Assembly: GCF_024399335.1 (NCBI RefSeq)
Contig: NZ_CP075339.1
Span: 1,116,001-1,180,000 of the forward strand
Length of the DNA stretch: 64,000 nt
DNA from: Leucobacter aridicollis
Lineage (GTDB): Bacteria; Actinomycetota; Actinomycetes; Actinomycetales; Microbacteriaceae
Reading direction: 5' to 3'
The position numbers and the translations under genes were made by a program. Shown piece after piece: positions 9,379 to 17,859 of this stretch (the stretch's first letter is position 1; every line of letters starts with the position of its first letter). The notes under the pieces are model-generated. The model was not told where the DNA came from. It saw nothing but the letters and a program-made list of their open reading frames with translations, and made no database searches.

Positions 9379-10085
9379 GCAACGAAACGAAGGAGCAGGA
9401 AGTGACTGCTGAGGCTCAGACAGAGGCTCCGGCCGCTGAGGCGCAGAACAGCGATCACCGCAACGAGCCCCGTGAGCAGCGTCGCGGAAGCCGCGACCGC
9501 GGCACCCGTGGCGAGCGTGGTGGCCGTGGCGAGCGCGCCGAGAGCCAGTTCCTCGAGCGCGTCGTAACCATCAACCGCGTGTCGAAGGTCGTCAAGGGCG
9601 GCCGTCGCTTCAGCTTCACCGCGCTTGTCGTGGTAGGCGATGGCAACGGCACCGTCGGCGTCGGCTACGGGAAGGCGAAGGAAGTTCCCCTCGCAATCTC
9701 GAAGGGCGTTGAAGAGGCGAAGAAGAACTTCTTCCGCGTGCCGCGCGTCGGCAGCACGATCCCGCACCCGGTGCAGGGCGAGGCCGCTGCTGGCGTCGTT
9801 CTCCTCCGTCCGGCAGCAGCTGGTACCGGTGTTATCGCCGGTGGCCCGGTTCGCGCCGTACTCGAGTGCGCTGGCATCCACGACGTGCTGAGCAAGTCGC
9901 TCGGTTCGTCGAACACCCTGAACATCGTGCATGCGACCGTTGAGGCGCTGCGTCAGCTCGAGGAGCCCCGCTCCGTTGCAGCTCGTCGTGGTCTCGACTT
10001 CGACCGCGTCGCTCCGGCCCGCCTCGTGCGTGCCGAGGCGAAGGCTGCGGCCGACGCTGCCGCTAAGGCAAAGGCAGGTGCGTAA
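9375..10085 (+). CDS. rpsE: 30S ribosomal protein S5
   Basis: Fidelity protein at the mRNA entry channel. It is 236 aa, longer than the usual 165-200, because residues 1-58 form an acidic stretch and then an Arg/Gly-rich one ([19 protein letters not shown]). The core is canonical: [34 protein letters not shown] and the nucleotide-like loop near [16 protein letters not shown] at 9375 overlaps rplR by 4 nt. Confidence 0.97.
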   Translation: MSNETKEQEVTAEAQTEAPAAEAQNSDHRNEPREQRRGSRDRGTRGERGGRGERAESQFLERVVTINRVSKVVKGGRRFSFTALVVVGDGNGTVGVGYGKAKEVPLAISKGVEEAKKNFFRVPRVGSTIPHPVQGEAAAGVVLLRPAAAGTGVIAGGPVRAVLECAGIHDVLSKSLGSSNTLNIVHATVEALRQLEEPRSVAARRGLDFDRVAPARLVRAEAKAAADAAAKAKAGA

Positions 10086-10273
10086 TGGCTAAGAGCCTGA
10101 AGATTACGCAGACGAAGTCCGTGATCAGTGAGAAGCAGAACCAGCGCGACACGCTCCGCAGCCTCGGTCTCCGCAAGATCGGCCAGACGGTCGTTCGCGA
10201 GGACACCCAGGCGAACCGCGGTTACGTGCGTGCGGTTGCTCACCTGGTCCAGGTTGAGGAGATCGACGAATGA
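10085..10273 (+). CDS. rpmD: 50S ribosomal protein L30
   Basis: Small 50S protein of 62 aa with the L30 fold: [32 protein letters not shown] followed by [14 protein letters not shown] at 10085 shares one base with the rpsE stop, and its own stop overlaps the rplO start by 4 nt. Translation of rpsE-rpmD-rplO is therefore likely coupled. Confidence 0.97.
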   Translation: MAKSLKITQTKSVISEKQNQRDTLRSLGLRKIGQTVVREDTQANRGYVRAVAHLVQVEEIDE

Positions 10274-10731
10274 GCGAGAACAACGAAGAGCGCGGCGCCG
10301 TGCTGAAGGCACACCACCTTCGCCCGGCTGCTGGTTCGAAGACTGCTAAGACCCGCGTTGGTCGTGGCGAGGCGTCCAAGGGTAAGACCGCTGGTCGCGG
10401 TACCAAGGGCACCAAGGCGCGCTACCAGGTCAAGGCAGGCTTCGAGGGTGGCCAGATGCCACTGCACATGCGTACCCCGAAGCTGCGCGGGTTCAAGAAC
10501 CCGTTCCGCACCGAGTACCAGGTTGTGAACGTCGCCAAGCTCGAGGAGCTGTACCCGAAGGGTGGCGAGGTCACGATCGAGGATCTCGTTGCAAAGGGTG
10601 CCGTGCGCAAGAACCAGCCCGTCAAGGTGCTGGGCAACGGTGACCTGAAGGTCAAGCTCTCCGTTCAGGTCGACAAGGTCTCTGGCTCTGCAGCCGAGAA
10701 GATTGTCGCCGCTGGCGGTGAAGTGAAGTAA
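10270..10731 (+). CDS. rplO: 50S ribosomal protein L15
   Basis: Late 50S assembly protein. It is 153 aa with the Gly/Lys-rich N-terminus [31 protein letters not shown], the [18 protein letters not shown] segment, and the C-terminal [15 protein letters not shown]. Last gene of the S10-spc transcript: a strong terminator follows 26 nt downstream, and secY has its own promoter. Confidence 0.98.
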   Translation: MSENNEERGAVLKAHHLRPAAGSKTAKTRVGRGEASKGKTAGRGTKGTKARYQVKAGFEGGQMPLHMRTPKLRGFKNPFRTEYQVVNVAKLEELYPKGGEVTIEDLVAKGAVRKNQPVKVLGNGDLKVKLSVQVDKVSGSAAEKIVAAGGEVK

Positions 10732-10757
10732 CATTCGAGTTTTACTCGAGTGAATAA

Positions 10758-10800
10758 GGGGGTGTTGGGGAGCCCGTTTGGCTCCCCAACACCCCCTTTT
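10758..10800 (+). terminator. Rho-independent terminator after rplO
   Basis: A perfect 17-bp stem (GGGGGTGTTGGGGAGCC 10758-10774 with its complement at 10780-10796), a CGTTT loop and a TTTT tail. It cleanly ends the S10-spc operon before secY. Confidence 0.92.
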
Positions 10801-10802
10801 CG

Positions 10803-10831
10803 TTCACCAGCACGCACCGCACGTGTAGGCT
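10803..10831 (+). promoter_or_regulatory. promoter of secY-adk-map
   Basis: TTCACC (10803-10808) and TAGGCT (10826-10831) are separated by 17 nt, directly after the rplO terminator. This fits the need for a new start for the secY operon. Confidence 0.5.
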
Positions 10832-10885
10832 GGTCTAGTTGCTCCTCGCAGGCAAAGGCCCGCGAACTATCCAGGAGGCTAAGTT

Positions 10886-12211
10886 TTGTTCAGCGCCATT
10901 GGACGGATCTTCCGTACACCCGACCTCCGTCGGAAGATCGTTTTTACGCTCGGAATCGTCGCACTGTTCCGTCTCGGTTCGTTTATCCCTACGCCGTTTG
11001 TTGACTTCAACAACGTCCAGGCCTGCCTTGCCTCGAACAAGGGTGACGGCACCGCCGGTCTCTACGACATGGTCAACCTCTTTAGCGGCGGCGCACTCCT
11101 GCAGCTTTCGATCTTCGCGCTCGGCATCATGCCGTACATTACTGCGTCGATCATCACCCAGCTTCTGCGCGTGGTTATCCCGCACTTCGAGACCCTCCAC
11201 AAGGAGGGCCAGGCTGGCCAGGCGAAGCTCACGCAGTACACCCGTTACCTGACGATCGCGCTCGCAGTGCTGCAGTCGACGACGCTCATCACCGTCGCGC
11301 GTTCAGGCCAGCTCTTCGGCTCGGCTGTGAACCAGGCCTGCCAGAACCTTGTCGCGCAGGAGTGGTGGGCGATCCTCATCATGATCATCACGATGACCGC
11401 CGGTACCGGCCTCATTATGTGGTTCGGTGAGCTCATCACCGAGCGTGGCGTCGGCAATGGCATGTCGCTTCTCATCTTCACCTCGATCGCTGCGAGCTTC
11501 CCCGGCGCCCTCTGGGTCATCAAGGAGCAGCGTGGCTGGGAGGTCTTCTTCTTTGTCATTCTCGTCGGCATGCTGGTCATTGGCGCTGTCGTGTTCGTCG
11601 AGCAGTCCCAGCGCCGTATCCCGGTGCAGTACGCGAAGCGCGTTGTTGGACGTCGCACCTACGGCGGTTCCAGCACGTACATTCCGATCAAGGTGAATAT
11701 GGCTGGCGTGATCCCAGTCATCTTCGCCTCGGCGATCCTGTATCTCCCGATGCTGATTGCTCAGTTCAATCAGCCGAAGGCGGGCGAGGAGCCCGCCGCG
11801 TGGATCGTGTGGGTCCAGAACAACCTCGTGTACGGCGATCAGCCGCTGTACATGCTCGTGTTCTTCCTGCTCGTCATTGGGTTTACGTTCTTCTACGTCC
11901 AGATCACCTTCAATCCTGAAGAGGTCGCGGACAACATGAAGAAGTACTCGGGCTTTATCCCCGGCATTCGTGCGGGCCGCCCGACGGCTGAGTACCTGAA
12001 CTACGTGCTGACGCGCATCACCAGCGCTGGCTCGCTCTACCTCGGCATCATTGCGCTGCTTCCGCTCGTGGCGCTTTCGTTCTTCGGCGCAAACCAGAAC
12101 TTCCCGTTCGGTGGCGCGTCGATCCTCATTATCGTTGGCGTGGGTCTCGAGACCGTCAAGCAGATTGACGCTCAGCTCCAGCAGCGCCACTACGAAGGAC
12201 TTCTCAAGTGA
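10886..12211 (+). CDS. secY: preprotein translocase subunit SecY
   Basis: Channel-forming subunit of the SecYEG translocon in the cytoplasmic membrane. It is 441 aa with ten predicted membrane helices; the second begins [33 protein letters not shown], the classic SecY signature. The TTG start at 10886 is chosen because AGGAGG (10873-10878) lies 7 nt upstream and the N-terminus [17 protein letters not shown] matches the family. Overlaps adk by 4 nt. Confidence 0.97.
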   Translation: MFSAIGRIFRTPDLRRKIVFTLGIVALFRLGSFIPTPFVDFNNVQACLASNKGDGTAGLYDMVNLFSGGALLQLSIFALGIMPYITASIITQLLRVVIPHFETLHKEGQAGQAKLTQYTRYLTIALAVLQSTTLITVARSGQLFGSAVNQACQNLVAQEWWAILIMIITMTAGTGLIMWFGELITERGVGNGMSLLIFTSIAASFPGALWVIKEQRGWEVFFFVILVGMLVIGAVVFVEQSQRRIPVQYAKRVVGRRTYGGSSTYIPIKVNMAGVIPVIFASAILYLPMLIAQFNQPKAGEEPAAWIVWVQNNLVYGDQPLYMLVFFLLVIGFTFFYVQITFNPEEVADNMKKYSGFIPGIRAGRPTAEYLNYVLTRITSAGSLYLGIIALLPLVALSFFGANQNFPFGGASILIIVGVGLETVKQIDAQLQQRHYEGLLK

Positions 12212-12786
12212 CAGTAACTCGACTTCTCATCATTGGCCCTCCTGGCGCGGGCAAAGGCACCCAGGCTTCGAAGATCGCCGAATCGTATGGCGTTCCCGCG
12301 ATCTCCACTGGAGACATTTTTCGCGCGAACATCAAGGGCGGCACGGAGCTCGGACAGCGTGTGCAGGCGATCATTGAGTCGGGCGAGCTCGTTCCAGACT
12401 CGCTGACGAACGAGATCGTTCAGGATCGCCTCCAGCAGGAGGACGCTGCAGGCGGATTCCTGCTCGATGGCTACCCGAGAAATGTTGAGCAGGTTGAGGC
12501 TCTTGACGGGATGCTTGAGGGCGACGCGCTTGACGCGGTTGTGCTCCTTGAAGCCGATACTGACGAGGTCGTCGCGCGTCTCTTGAAGCGCGCCGAGATC
12601 GAGGGTCGTGCAGACGACACTGAAGAGGTAATCCGCCACCGCCAGGATGTGTACGCGCAGCAGACTGCTCCGCTTATCGAGCTCTTCACTGAGCGCGGCA
12701 TTCTTGTGAGCGTTGACGGGCTTGGGGGCATCGACGAGGTCGCCGAGCGCATTGCCGTCGCCCTCAGCGAGAGGTTGGGCCGCTAG
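12208..12786 (+). CDS. adk: adenylate kinase
   Basis: Catalyses ATP + AMP to 2 ADP in the cytosol. It is 192 aa, the short-lid class usual in actinobacteria, with no zinc-binding cysteines. P-loop [10 protein letters not shown] at residues 9-18, AMP site [10 protein letters not shown], and the FLLDGYPRN signature near 87. GTG at 12208 overlaps the secY stop; map starts 2 nt after it. Confidence 0.97.
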   Translation: MTVTRLLIIGPPGAGKGTQASKIAESYGVPAISTGDIFRANIKGGTELGQRVQAIIESGELVPDSLTNEIVQDRLQQEDAAGGFLLDGYPRNVEQVEALDGMLEGDALDAVVLLEADTDEVVARLLKRAEIEGRADDTEEVIRHRQDVYAQQTAPLIELFTERGILVSVDGLGGIDEVAERIAVALSERLGR

Positions 12787-12788
12787 GA

Positions 12789-13631
12789 ATGTCGCGTCGC
12801 GGGTTCCTCCGCCGTTCGATCTATAAGTCGCCGGCGCAGCTCCGGCTCATGATTGAGCCGGGTTTGGCTGCTGTTGACGCGCTCGCTGCGATGCGAGCTG
12901 CGGTGAAGCCGGGGATCACCACGCTCGAGCTTGACGCGATCGCGGAGGACGCGATTCGCGCGAGGGGTGGCGAGCCGAACTTCATGCTCGAGCCTGGCTA
13001 CAGGCACACGATCTGTGCGAACGTGAATGCCGACGTTGTCCATGCAATTCCGACTGACAGGCCGCTTGCTCCGGGCGACATTGTGTCGCTCGACGTGGGC
13101 GCCGTTATTGGGGGCTGGCACAGCGACGCCGCATTCACTGCCGTGATTCCGGACCCGTCGAGGCCTGAGCTCACCGAAGCGAACGAAAAGCTCTCGCATG
13201 TGACCGAGCAGGCCATGTGGCAGGGGATCGCGCGTCTCGCGCGTGCGACGCACCTGAACGAGGTCGGCGATGCGGTTGAGCGCTACGTTCGTAAGCACAG
13301 TGACTTCGGCGTGCTTGAAGATTACATTGGTCACGGAATTGGCCGGAGCATGCACGAGGACCCGCCGGTGTTCAACGTTGCGGTGCCGAAGCGGGGCCCC
13401 GAGGTAAAGCCTGGTCTTGTTGTCGCCATCGAGCCGATTATTTCGGCTGGCACGATCGACACTGTTGTTCAGGACGATGACTGGACAGTGTCGATTGCTG
13501 ACGGTGCTATGAGTGCCCAGTGGGAGCACTCTGTTGCCGTGCATGAGGGCGGAATCTGGGTCCTGACGGCTGATGACGGTGGCGCCGCTGGTCTCGCCCA
13601 GTTCGGGATCACGCCCGCGCCGATCGCCTAG
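12789..13631 (+). CDS. map: methionine aminopeptidase, type I
   Basis: Removes N-terminal methionine from nascent proteins; a dinuclear metallohydrolase. It is 280 aa with all five expected ligands visible: two aspartates in SLDVGAVIGGWHSDAAF, His in GHGIGRSMHEDP, Glu in AIEPIIS and Glu in QWEHSVAVHE. ATG at 12789, 2 nt after adk. Normally followed by infA in actinobacteria, but here an accessory block intervenes. Confidence 0.97.
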   Translation: MSRRGFLRRSIYKSPAQLRLMIEPGLAAVDALAAMRAAVKPGITTLELDAIAEDAIRARGGEPNFMLEPGYRHTICANVNADVVHAIPTDRPLAPGDIVSLDVGAVIGGWHSDAAFTAVIPDPSRPELTEANEKLSHVTEQAMWQGIARLARATHLNEVGDAVERYVRKHSDFGVLEDYIGHGIGRSMHEDPPVFNVAVPKRGPEVKPGLVVAIEPIISAGTIDTVVQDDDWTVSIADGAMSAQWEHSVAVHEGGIWVLTADDGGAAGLAQFGITPAPIA

Positions 13632-13645
13632 TTCACGCAGGTCTC

Positions 13646-13689
13646 TACAGCAGAGCGCCGCTACCAACGGGTAGCGGCGCTCTGCTGTA
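13646..13689. terminator. bidirectional terminator hairpin after map
   Basis: A perfect 20-bp stem (13646-13665 with 13670-13689) and a 4-nt loop, placed between the convergent map and PaaX-like genes. The arms contain GCAGAGCGCCGCTACC and its complement. There is no long U-tract on either side. Confidence 0.8.
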
Positions 13690-13702
13690 TTGGGGGACTT
13701 GG

Positions 13703-14572
13703 CTAGCTGAACATCGGGAGCGTGGGCCACGCCTGCTCGAGCGTTTCCCACTCCGCCATGAACGCACCGCGAAGGCGCTTCGGCTCCCAATCGGCTTGGC
13801 GAAGCTCACCGGGCAGGAGCGGATCCACTGCGAGTGCCTGGTCAAGCCCCTCTGCGAGCTGCAGCGCTCGCGCGCTTGCGGCGATCTCATCGAGGCTTCC
13901 GTTCGCTGGCGACGCGAGTACGGCGGCCAGTGGTGCATAAGCGGCTATCGTCGTCTCGGCGGGCCACAGGCCCTCCGCGATGTCTTGGTGGGTGCTAAAT
14001 CCAGGAAGGGTGAGGTCGGTCGAGGTTGCCCGAACGAGCCATCTTTCGATTGTGGTTGGCGAGAGCGTTGCCGCGAGCTCATCTCCGAGCTCGTGTGGGC
14101 TGGCATACATTCCAGCACCGATCGGTGCGGCGCCGAGCCAGACCAGTGCGTTTCGGAGTGCATCGCGTTCCGCGCGTGAACGTTCGGGGATGGAGAATGC
14201 GTACAGGCGCCATTTTTCGTCCCAGACGACGCTTCCCGCGTCCTGCGCGAATGCGAAGTCGACGAGCGCCCGTTCCCGACGCGTCCGTGCACGCGCGTCG
14301 GGGGTGCGTTCGATGCGGCCGGCGCGGCCGCGGCCTATCTGCGTGAGCTCGCCGGCGGCCTGCATGCGGCGCAGCGCGAGCCGCACGGTCTGCTCGGCGA
14401 TGCCGAGCGCGAGGCCGACATCGTAGACCGCTGCAAGCTGCGCTTCACCCGCTGCGTTAAAGGAGCCGTCGATGAGCGTGCGTGCGGATACTGTGACGGT
14501 GGGAGACGCGACAGTGGGTGATGCGACAGTGGGCGAGGGGCTCGGCGCAGTGGCGCTTACGCTTGAAATCAC
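13703..14572 (-). CDS. PaaX family transcriptional regulator
   Basis: Likely DNA-binding repressor of the PaaX type; these often control aromatic or acyl-CoA catabolism. It is 289 aa. After a Pro/Thr/Val-rich N-terminus with repeats of VASPT there is a winged helix (GIAEQTVRLALRRMQAAGELTQIGRGRAGRIE, about 57-88). The PaaX core W-D-E-K-W-R-L-Y-A-F-S-I-P-E-R and the LRNALVWLGAAPIGAGMY motif follow. Its start overlaps the stop of the upstream YqeB-like gene by 4 nt. Target genes are not evident; the neighbouring monooxygenase is possible but unproven. Confidence 0.8.
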   Translation of the reverse strand: MISSVSATAPSPSPTVASPTVASPTVTVSARTLIDGSFNAAGEAQLAAVYDVGLALGIAEQTVRLALRRMQAAGELTQIGRGRAGRIERTPDARARTRRERALVDFAFAQDAGSVVWDEKWRLYAFSIPERSRAERDALRNALVWLGAAPIGAGMYASPHELGDELAATLSPTTIERWLVRATSTDLTLPGFSTHQDIAEGLWPAETTIAAYAPLAAVLASPANGSLDEIAASARALQLAEGLDQALAVDPLLPGELRQADWEPKRLRGAFMAEWETLEQAWPTLPMFS

Positions 14573-15084
14573 TGCGCAGCCACCCGCGAGCCGCGGTCGA
14601 TTGACTCCCAGGGGTAGCCGTGGCGGGTGAACGCCGCGGCGATTGCCGCCTTGCCGCCCTCGACATCGTCGTGAAACAGGACCCGGCCTTCGCGGGACTC
14701 GATCCGCACCTTGCCGCCTTTCGCGTAGACGCCCCCAACGTTCCTGCGCTCGATGACTCTTGTGTCGTCACCCTCAGTCACCTGAATTGACTGGTTGGTG
14801 ATGACAAGTTGGGCTGCCTCGTGGGTGATGTAGAACGCAAAGGCGAGGCCAATGACGCCGAGGACGGCGGGCCTGCCGGCCACCATGAACGGGGAATCGA
14901 TTGAGCCGAGCGCCTGAAGCGCGTTGATGTAAGGGATTGGCCACGAGGCAGCGTGCTGAAGGATCCAGGGGAGTGCGAGGCCGAGGCCGACGCCTGCCGC
15001 GCCGAGCACCGCCCAGATGAGTGCCTTCGTGCCTGTCGTCATCTTGAGCGTTGTCGCCTCGGCGCTTTCACCGGTCGCATTCAT
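14569..15084 (-). CDS. YqeB-like two-helix membrane protein
   Basis: Function unknown. From the ATG at 15084 (GGGAG upstream; an in-frame TTG at 15096 is less likely) the product is 171 aa. It has two hydrophobic helices, about residues 21-43 and 72-92, then a cytosolic domain of beta character ending AAFTRHGYPWESID. That ending resembles the A-F-x-x-H-G-Y-P-W motif I associate with actinobacterial YqeB-family proteins. Forms an operon with the PaaX-like gene. Confidence 0.65.
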   Translation of the reverse strand: MNATGESAEATTLKMTTGTKALIWAVLGAAGVGLGLALPWILQHAASWPIPYINALQALGSIDSPFMVAGRPAVLGVIGLAFAFYITHEAAQLVITNQSIQVTEGDDTRVIERRNVGGVYAKGGKVRIESREGRVLFHDDVEGGKAAIAAAFTRHGYPWESIDRGSRVAAQ

Positions 15085-15216
15085 TCGAGCTCCCAACTAT
15101 CTGTCCTGCAACGATCGTAGCAGTTCCGATAGAAATCGCCCTGTAGGGTCGATGGAGCCATGCAGAGTGGCTTGGGCGCAGTCCGCCTGCAGAGGGAGTC
15201 GTCAGTGTGTCCGCGC

Positions 15217-15783
15217 TCACTCCGTGGCGGTGGTGTCGCCGGCGTCGGCGACCGCTCCCGATTTGCGATGGAGAGCAACTCTGGTTCGGGTGGCGCACGT
15301 CGTGCTGCAGAATCGCTGCGCCGCGCGTCGTCCCTCGTCGATGAACGCCCGATCGCATCCAGTGGCCTCGCACAGGCCCCAGGCGCATCGGCCACGCTCC
15401 GAGAGCCAGGTCGCGAGCGCAAAGGCCCCGACGCGAGTGAGGGTTGTGGCAGCCGTCGATGTGCCGGTGAGGCTTGGCCGAAGCGCCCATCGGCCGTCAG
15501 GAAGTTCGGCCAGTTCTGGTTGCGTCGAGCACTCAGCGAGCAGTTGGTTGAGTTTGGCTGCGGCCTGGCCTGGATCCTGGATCTCAAAGATGCTTCGCAG
15601 CGCGTGCACCGCCGCGTGAACGTGCTCTTGCTGGGTTGCGAGTTCGCCGAGTAACGGGTCGCCGTGGGCCTCGGTCAGTGCGCTCCAGGAGGATGAGGGG
15701 TTGGGGGCGTTGATGGCGTCAACGACGAAGCGGAGGCCCAGGGGGCGTTCGGGGTCTTGGCGTTGGGTCTGGCGAGGCTGCAT
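15217..15783 (-). CDS. CGNR-type zinc finger (ABATE-like) putative regulator
   Basis: Probable DNA-binding regulator. It is 188 aa. The N-terminal part (FVVDAINAPNPSSSW..) resembles the ABATE domain. The C-terminus is a CGNR-like zinc knuckle with four cysteines, C-E-A-T-G-C-D-R-A-F-I-D and F-C-S-T-T-C-A-T-R-T-R-V, where CGNR has become CATR. Divergent from the monooxygenase at 15832; the two share a 48-bp gap with a 27-bp palindrome. The ATG at 15783 lies 6 nt from a TACACT box, so the mRNA may be leaderless. Control of the monooxygenase is inferred. Confidence 0.75.
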   Translation of the reverse strand: MQPRQTQRQDPERPLGLRFVVDAINAPNPSSSWSALTEAHGDPLLGELATQQEHVHAAVHALRSIFEIQDPGQAAAKLNQLLAECSTQPELAELPDGRWALRPSLTGTSTAATTLTRVGAFALATWLSERGRCAWGLCEATGCDRAFIDEGRRAAQRFCSTTCATRTRVALHRKSGAVADAGDTTATE

Positions 15784-15793
15784 GCACCTAGTG

Positions 15794-15820
15794 TAACGTC
15801 TAATCTGAAATTAGGCGTTA
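15794..15820. promoter_or_regulatory. operator palindrome between the CGNR regulator and the monooxygenase
   Basis: TAACGTCTAAT (15794-15804) and ATTAGGCGTTA (15810-15820) are 11-bp inverted arms with a single mismatch, separated by CTGAA. The palindrome overlaps the TACACT box (15790-15795 on the minus strand) of the regulator and lies just upstream of the monooxygenase ribosome site. It is a likely autorepression and target site. Confidence 0.7.
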
Positions 15821-15831
15821 CGGAGGTAGCT

Positions 15832-17337
15832 TTGCAAGAGAACACGACGCGGCGAGAAGTCATCATCGTTGGTGCGGGTCCGGTTGGCCTGACGCTCGCG
15901 GCGCTGCTCGGCCAGCGGGGCGTCGACGTGCTTGTGGTCGAGGCGCACCCGGGGTTGTCTCGGCACCCGAAGGCTCGAGGCGTCTCCGCGAGCTCAATGG
16001 AGACCTACCGTGGGTTGGGCATCGAGGGTGCCGTGCGGGCGGCATCGCTCCCAGCCGAGCACGTGCGCTTTTTTCGGGGGAAGAGCCTCATTGACCCAGT
16101 AGCAGAGCTGACTGCAGGGGCCTCGGGTCCCACCGGGTCCTCGGTGAATACGCCCTCACCAGGTGCGCTGTGCTCGCAAGACCGCCTCGAACCGGTGCTC
16201 GCCGAGGCGGTGCGGGAGGCCGGTGCCGATCTGATGCTCGGGGCTCGGGTTGTTGATCTCGCCGAAGACGAGCGCGGTGTCACTGTCACTATCGATGGTG
16301 TCGCTGGGCGCAGTGAACTCCGCGCCGACTGGGTCGTCGGGTGCGATGGGGCGCGCAGTATCGTCCGAGAGCGGGCGGGTATCGCGCTTCAAGGTGAGCA
16401 GGATCTCGGCCGCTATCTTTCCGTCCGCTTCCGCGCGCCGCTCGGGAAGGTTGTGCAAGGACGCGAGGCGACCTCCTACTTCATCTCGGGAGGAAAAGGG
16501 GGGTTTCTCGCGGTTGACAACGATACCGAGTGGATCTATCAGTATCCGATTTCGGTCGGCGAAGAGTCCGACGCCCTCAGGCACGACCTGCCGCGGCTTG
16601 TGGAGCTCGTGCGCGACGCAGCAGGCATATCGGACCTCCCAGTTGAGGTCACCGACACAATGCTCTGGCGCATGGACGCCTGCGTTGCTGACTCATTCCG
16701 CGCGGGACGGCTCCTGCTCGCTGGCGACTCTGCGCATCAGACCCCACCAACGGGCGGACACGGCATGAATGTCGGAATCGCTGACGCTCAGGCACTTGCG
16801 TGGCAGCTAATAGCCGTGATCCGGGGCGAGGCAGAGGCCTCCCTCCTCGACAGCTATACGGCGCAGCGCCGGCCCGTCGCGGTCGCGGTTGTTGATCGTT
16901 CACTCGGCAACGCGGGCCGGGCGTATGGCATCGAGGACGAGTTGCTCTTAGGGAGTGGCTACGCGCCGGCGCAGGCGCTGCCCGAAGGCCCATATGCGCC
17001 AGCTGCGCTGCCGGGACGCCGGCTGCCACACGCGGAACTCGACGGTGGCGGCTCGGTGCTCGACGCCGAATGGGGGCGCGCACGACTTCTCGTTGCGGGC
17101 AGCGCTGAGCGTTGGGCCGATTGGAAAAGCTCGGTCCCTGCCGGACCGCACGTCGACCTGGCGGTTGTCTCGCTAACGGAGGGGGAGTGGGCCTCGGCGG
17201 CGCTCCTGAACCGCGCCCAGCTCGCGCCCGGCGAGGCCCTTCTCGTGAGGCCCGACGGGGTGATCGCCGCGCGCGCGGCGTCTTGCGAGCCGACCAGTTG
17301 GCTGGACGAGGCTGTCGCCGCGATGCTCGGCGGCTAG
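15832..17337 (+). CDS. FAD-dependent monooxygenase (PheA/TfdB, UbiH-like)
   Basis: Class A flavoprotein hydroxylase, probably acting on an aromatic or polyketide compound. It is 501 aa from the TTG at 15832, which has GGAGG 5 nt upstream; upstream start codons would lie across the operator. FAD/NAD signatures in order: GAGPVGLTLAALLGQRG (N-terminus), DWVVGCDGARSIVRERAG (about 165-180), and GRLLLAGDSAHQTPPTGGHG (about 285-305). A divergent thioredoxin-like C-terminal region follows. Its TAG overlaps the convergent soxR stop within CTAG. Substrate unknown. Confidence 0.85.
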   Translation: MQENTTRREVIIVGAGPVGLTLAALLGQRGVDVLVVEAHPGLSRHPKARGVSASSMETYRGLGIEGAVRAASLPAEHVRFFRGKSLIDPVAELTAGASGPTGSSVNTPSPGALCSQDRLEPVLAEAVREAGADLMLGARVVDLAEDERGVTVTIDGVAGRSELRADWVVGCDGARSIVRERAGIALQGEQDLGRYLSVRFRAPLGKVVQGREATSYFISGGKGGFLAVDNDTEWIYQYPISVGEESDALRHDLPRLVELVRDAAGISDLPVEVTDTMLWRMDACVADSFRAGRLLLAGDSAHQTPPTGGHGMNVGIADAQALAWQLIAVIRGEAEASLLDSYTAQRRPVAVAVVDRSLGNAGRAYGIEDELLLGSGYAPAQALPEGPYAPAALPGRRLPHAELDGGGSVLDAEWGRARLLVAGSAERWADWKSSVPAGPHVDLAVVSLTEGEWASAALLNRAQLAPGEALLVRPDGVIAARAASCEPTSWLDEAVAAMLGG

Positions 17338-17813
17338 CTCGGCGCGGTGGAACCGCCTTCCGCTACTTCCTCGAGCCGCACGGGGCCCGAGCCCTGCTCC
17401 GCGAGTACGTCGCCGGGGTTGAGCGCGTTGCAGTTGCTGAGTGAGAGACAGCCGCACCCGATGCATGCCGCAAGCTCCTGCTGCAATGCCTCAAGCCGCC
17501 GCCTGCGCTCGTCGAGCAGGGCGGACCAGCGCGCAGAGATCCGTGTCCAGTCGCGCTTGCTTGGCATTCTGTCTGCTGGCAGTGACTCAAACACGACGGT
17601 GACCTCTGTGAGCGGAATCCCTAGACGCTTCGCGTAGCCGATGATCGAGAGCCGGCGCAGCGTGTGGCGGGGGTAGCGTCGCTGGTTTCCGGCAGTGCGC
17701 ACGGATGAGATGAGCCCCTCCTGCTCGTAGAAACGGATCGCAGAGGTCGCGATTCCGGCTCGGGCGGCGACCTCGCCGATCGTCAGGTTGTCTGTCGGAG
17801 TCTTGCGTTCCAT
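17334..17813 (-). CDS. soxR: redox-sensitive transcriptional activator SoxR
   Basis: MerR-family regulator with a [2Fe-2S] cluster, activated by redox-cycling compounds. It is 159 aa from the ATG at 17813 (AAGGGG upstream); the open frame extends further upstream but that part crosses the divergent promoter. N-terminal MerR helix-turn-helix (LTIGEVAARAGIATSAIRFYE), long dimerisation helix, and the diagnostic cluster motif CIGCGCLSLSNC (Cys117, 120, 122, 128). A SoxR box lies in the shared promoter with the MFS gene. In actinobacteria SoxR usually controls exporters and oxidoreductases, not a general superoxide response. Confidence 0.95.
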   Translation of the reverse strand: MERKTPTDNLTIGEVAARAGIATSAIRFYEQEGLISSVRTAGNQRRYPRHTLRRLSIIGYAKRLGIPLTEVTVVFESLPADRMPSKRDWTRISARWSALLDERRRRLEALQQELAACIGCGCLSLSNCNALNPGDVLAEQGSGPVRLEEVAEGGSTAPS

Positions 17814-17821
17814 GATGCCCC

Positions 17822-17852
17822 TTGACTTCAAGTTAACTTGAACTTCTAGGCT
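17822..17852 (+). promoter_or_regulatory. SoxR-controlled promoter and SoxR box
   Basis: -35 TTGACT (17822-17827) and -10 TAGGCT (17847-17852) are separated by 19 nt, the overlong spacer that MerR-family activators need. The spacer holds the perfect 16-bp palindrome TTCAAGTTAACTTGAA (17827-17842), matching the core of the known CCTCAAGTTAACTTGAGG site. The -10 ends 7 nt before the GTG of the MFS gene, so its mRNA is probably leaderless. Confidence 0.92.
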
Positions 17853-17859
17853 AACCCGC

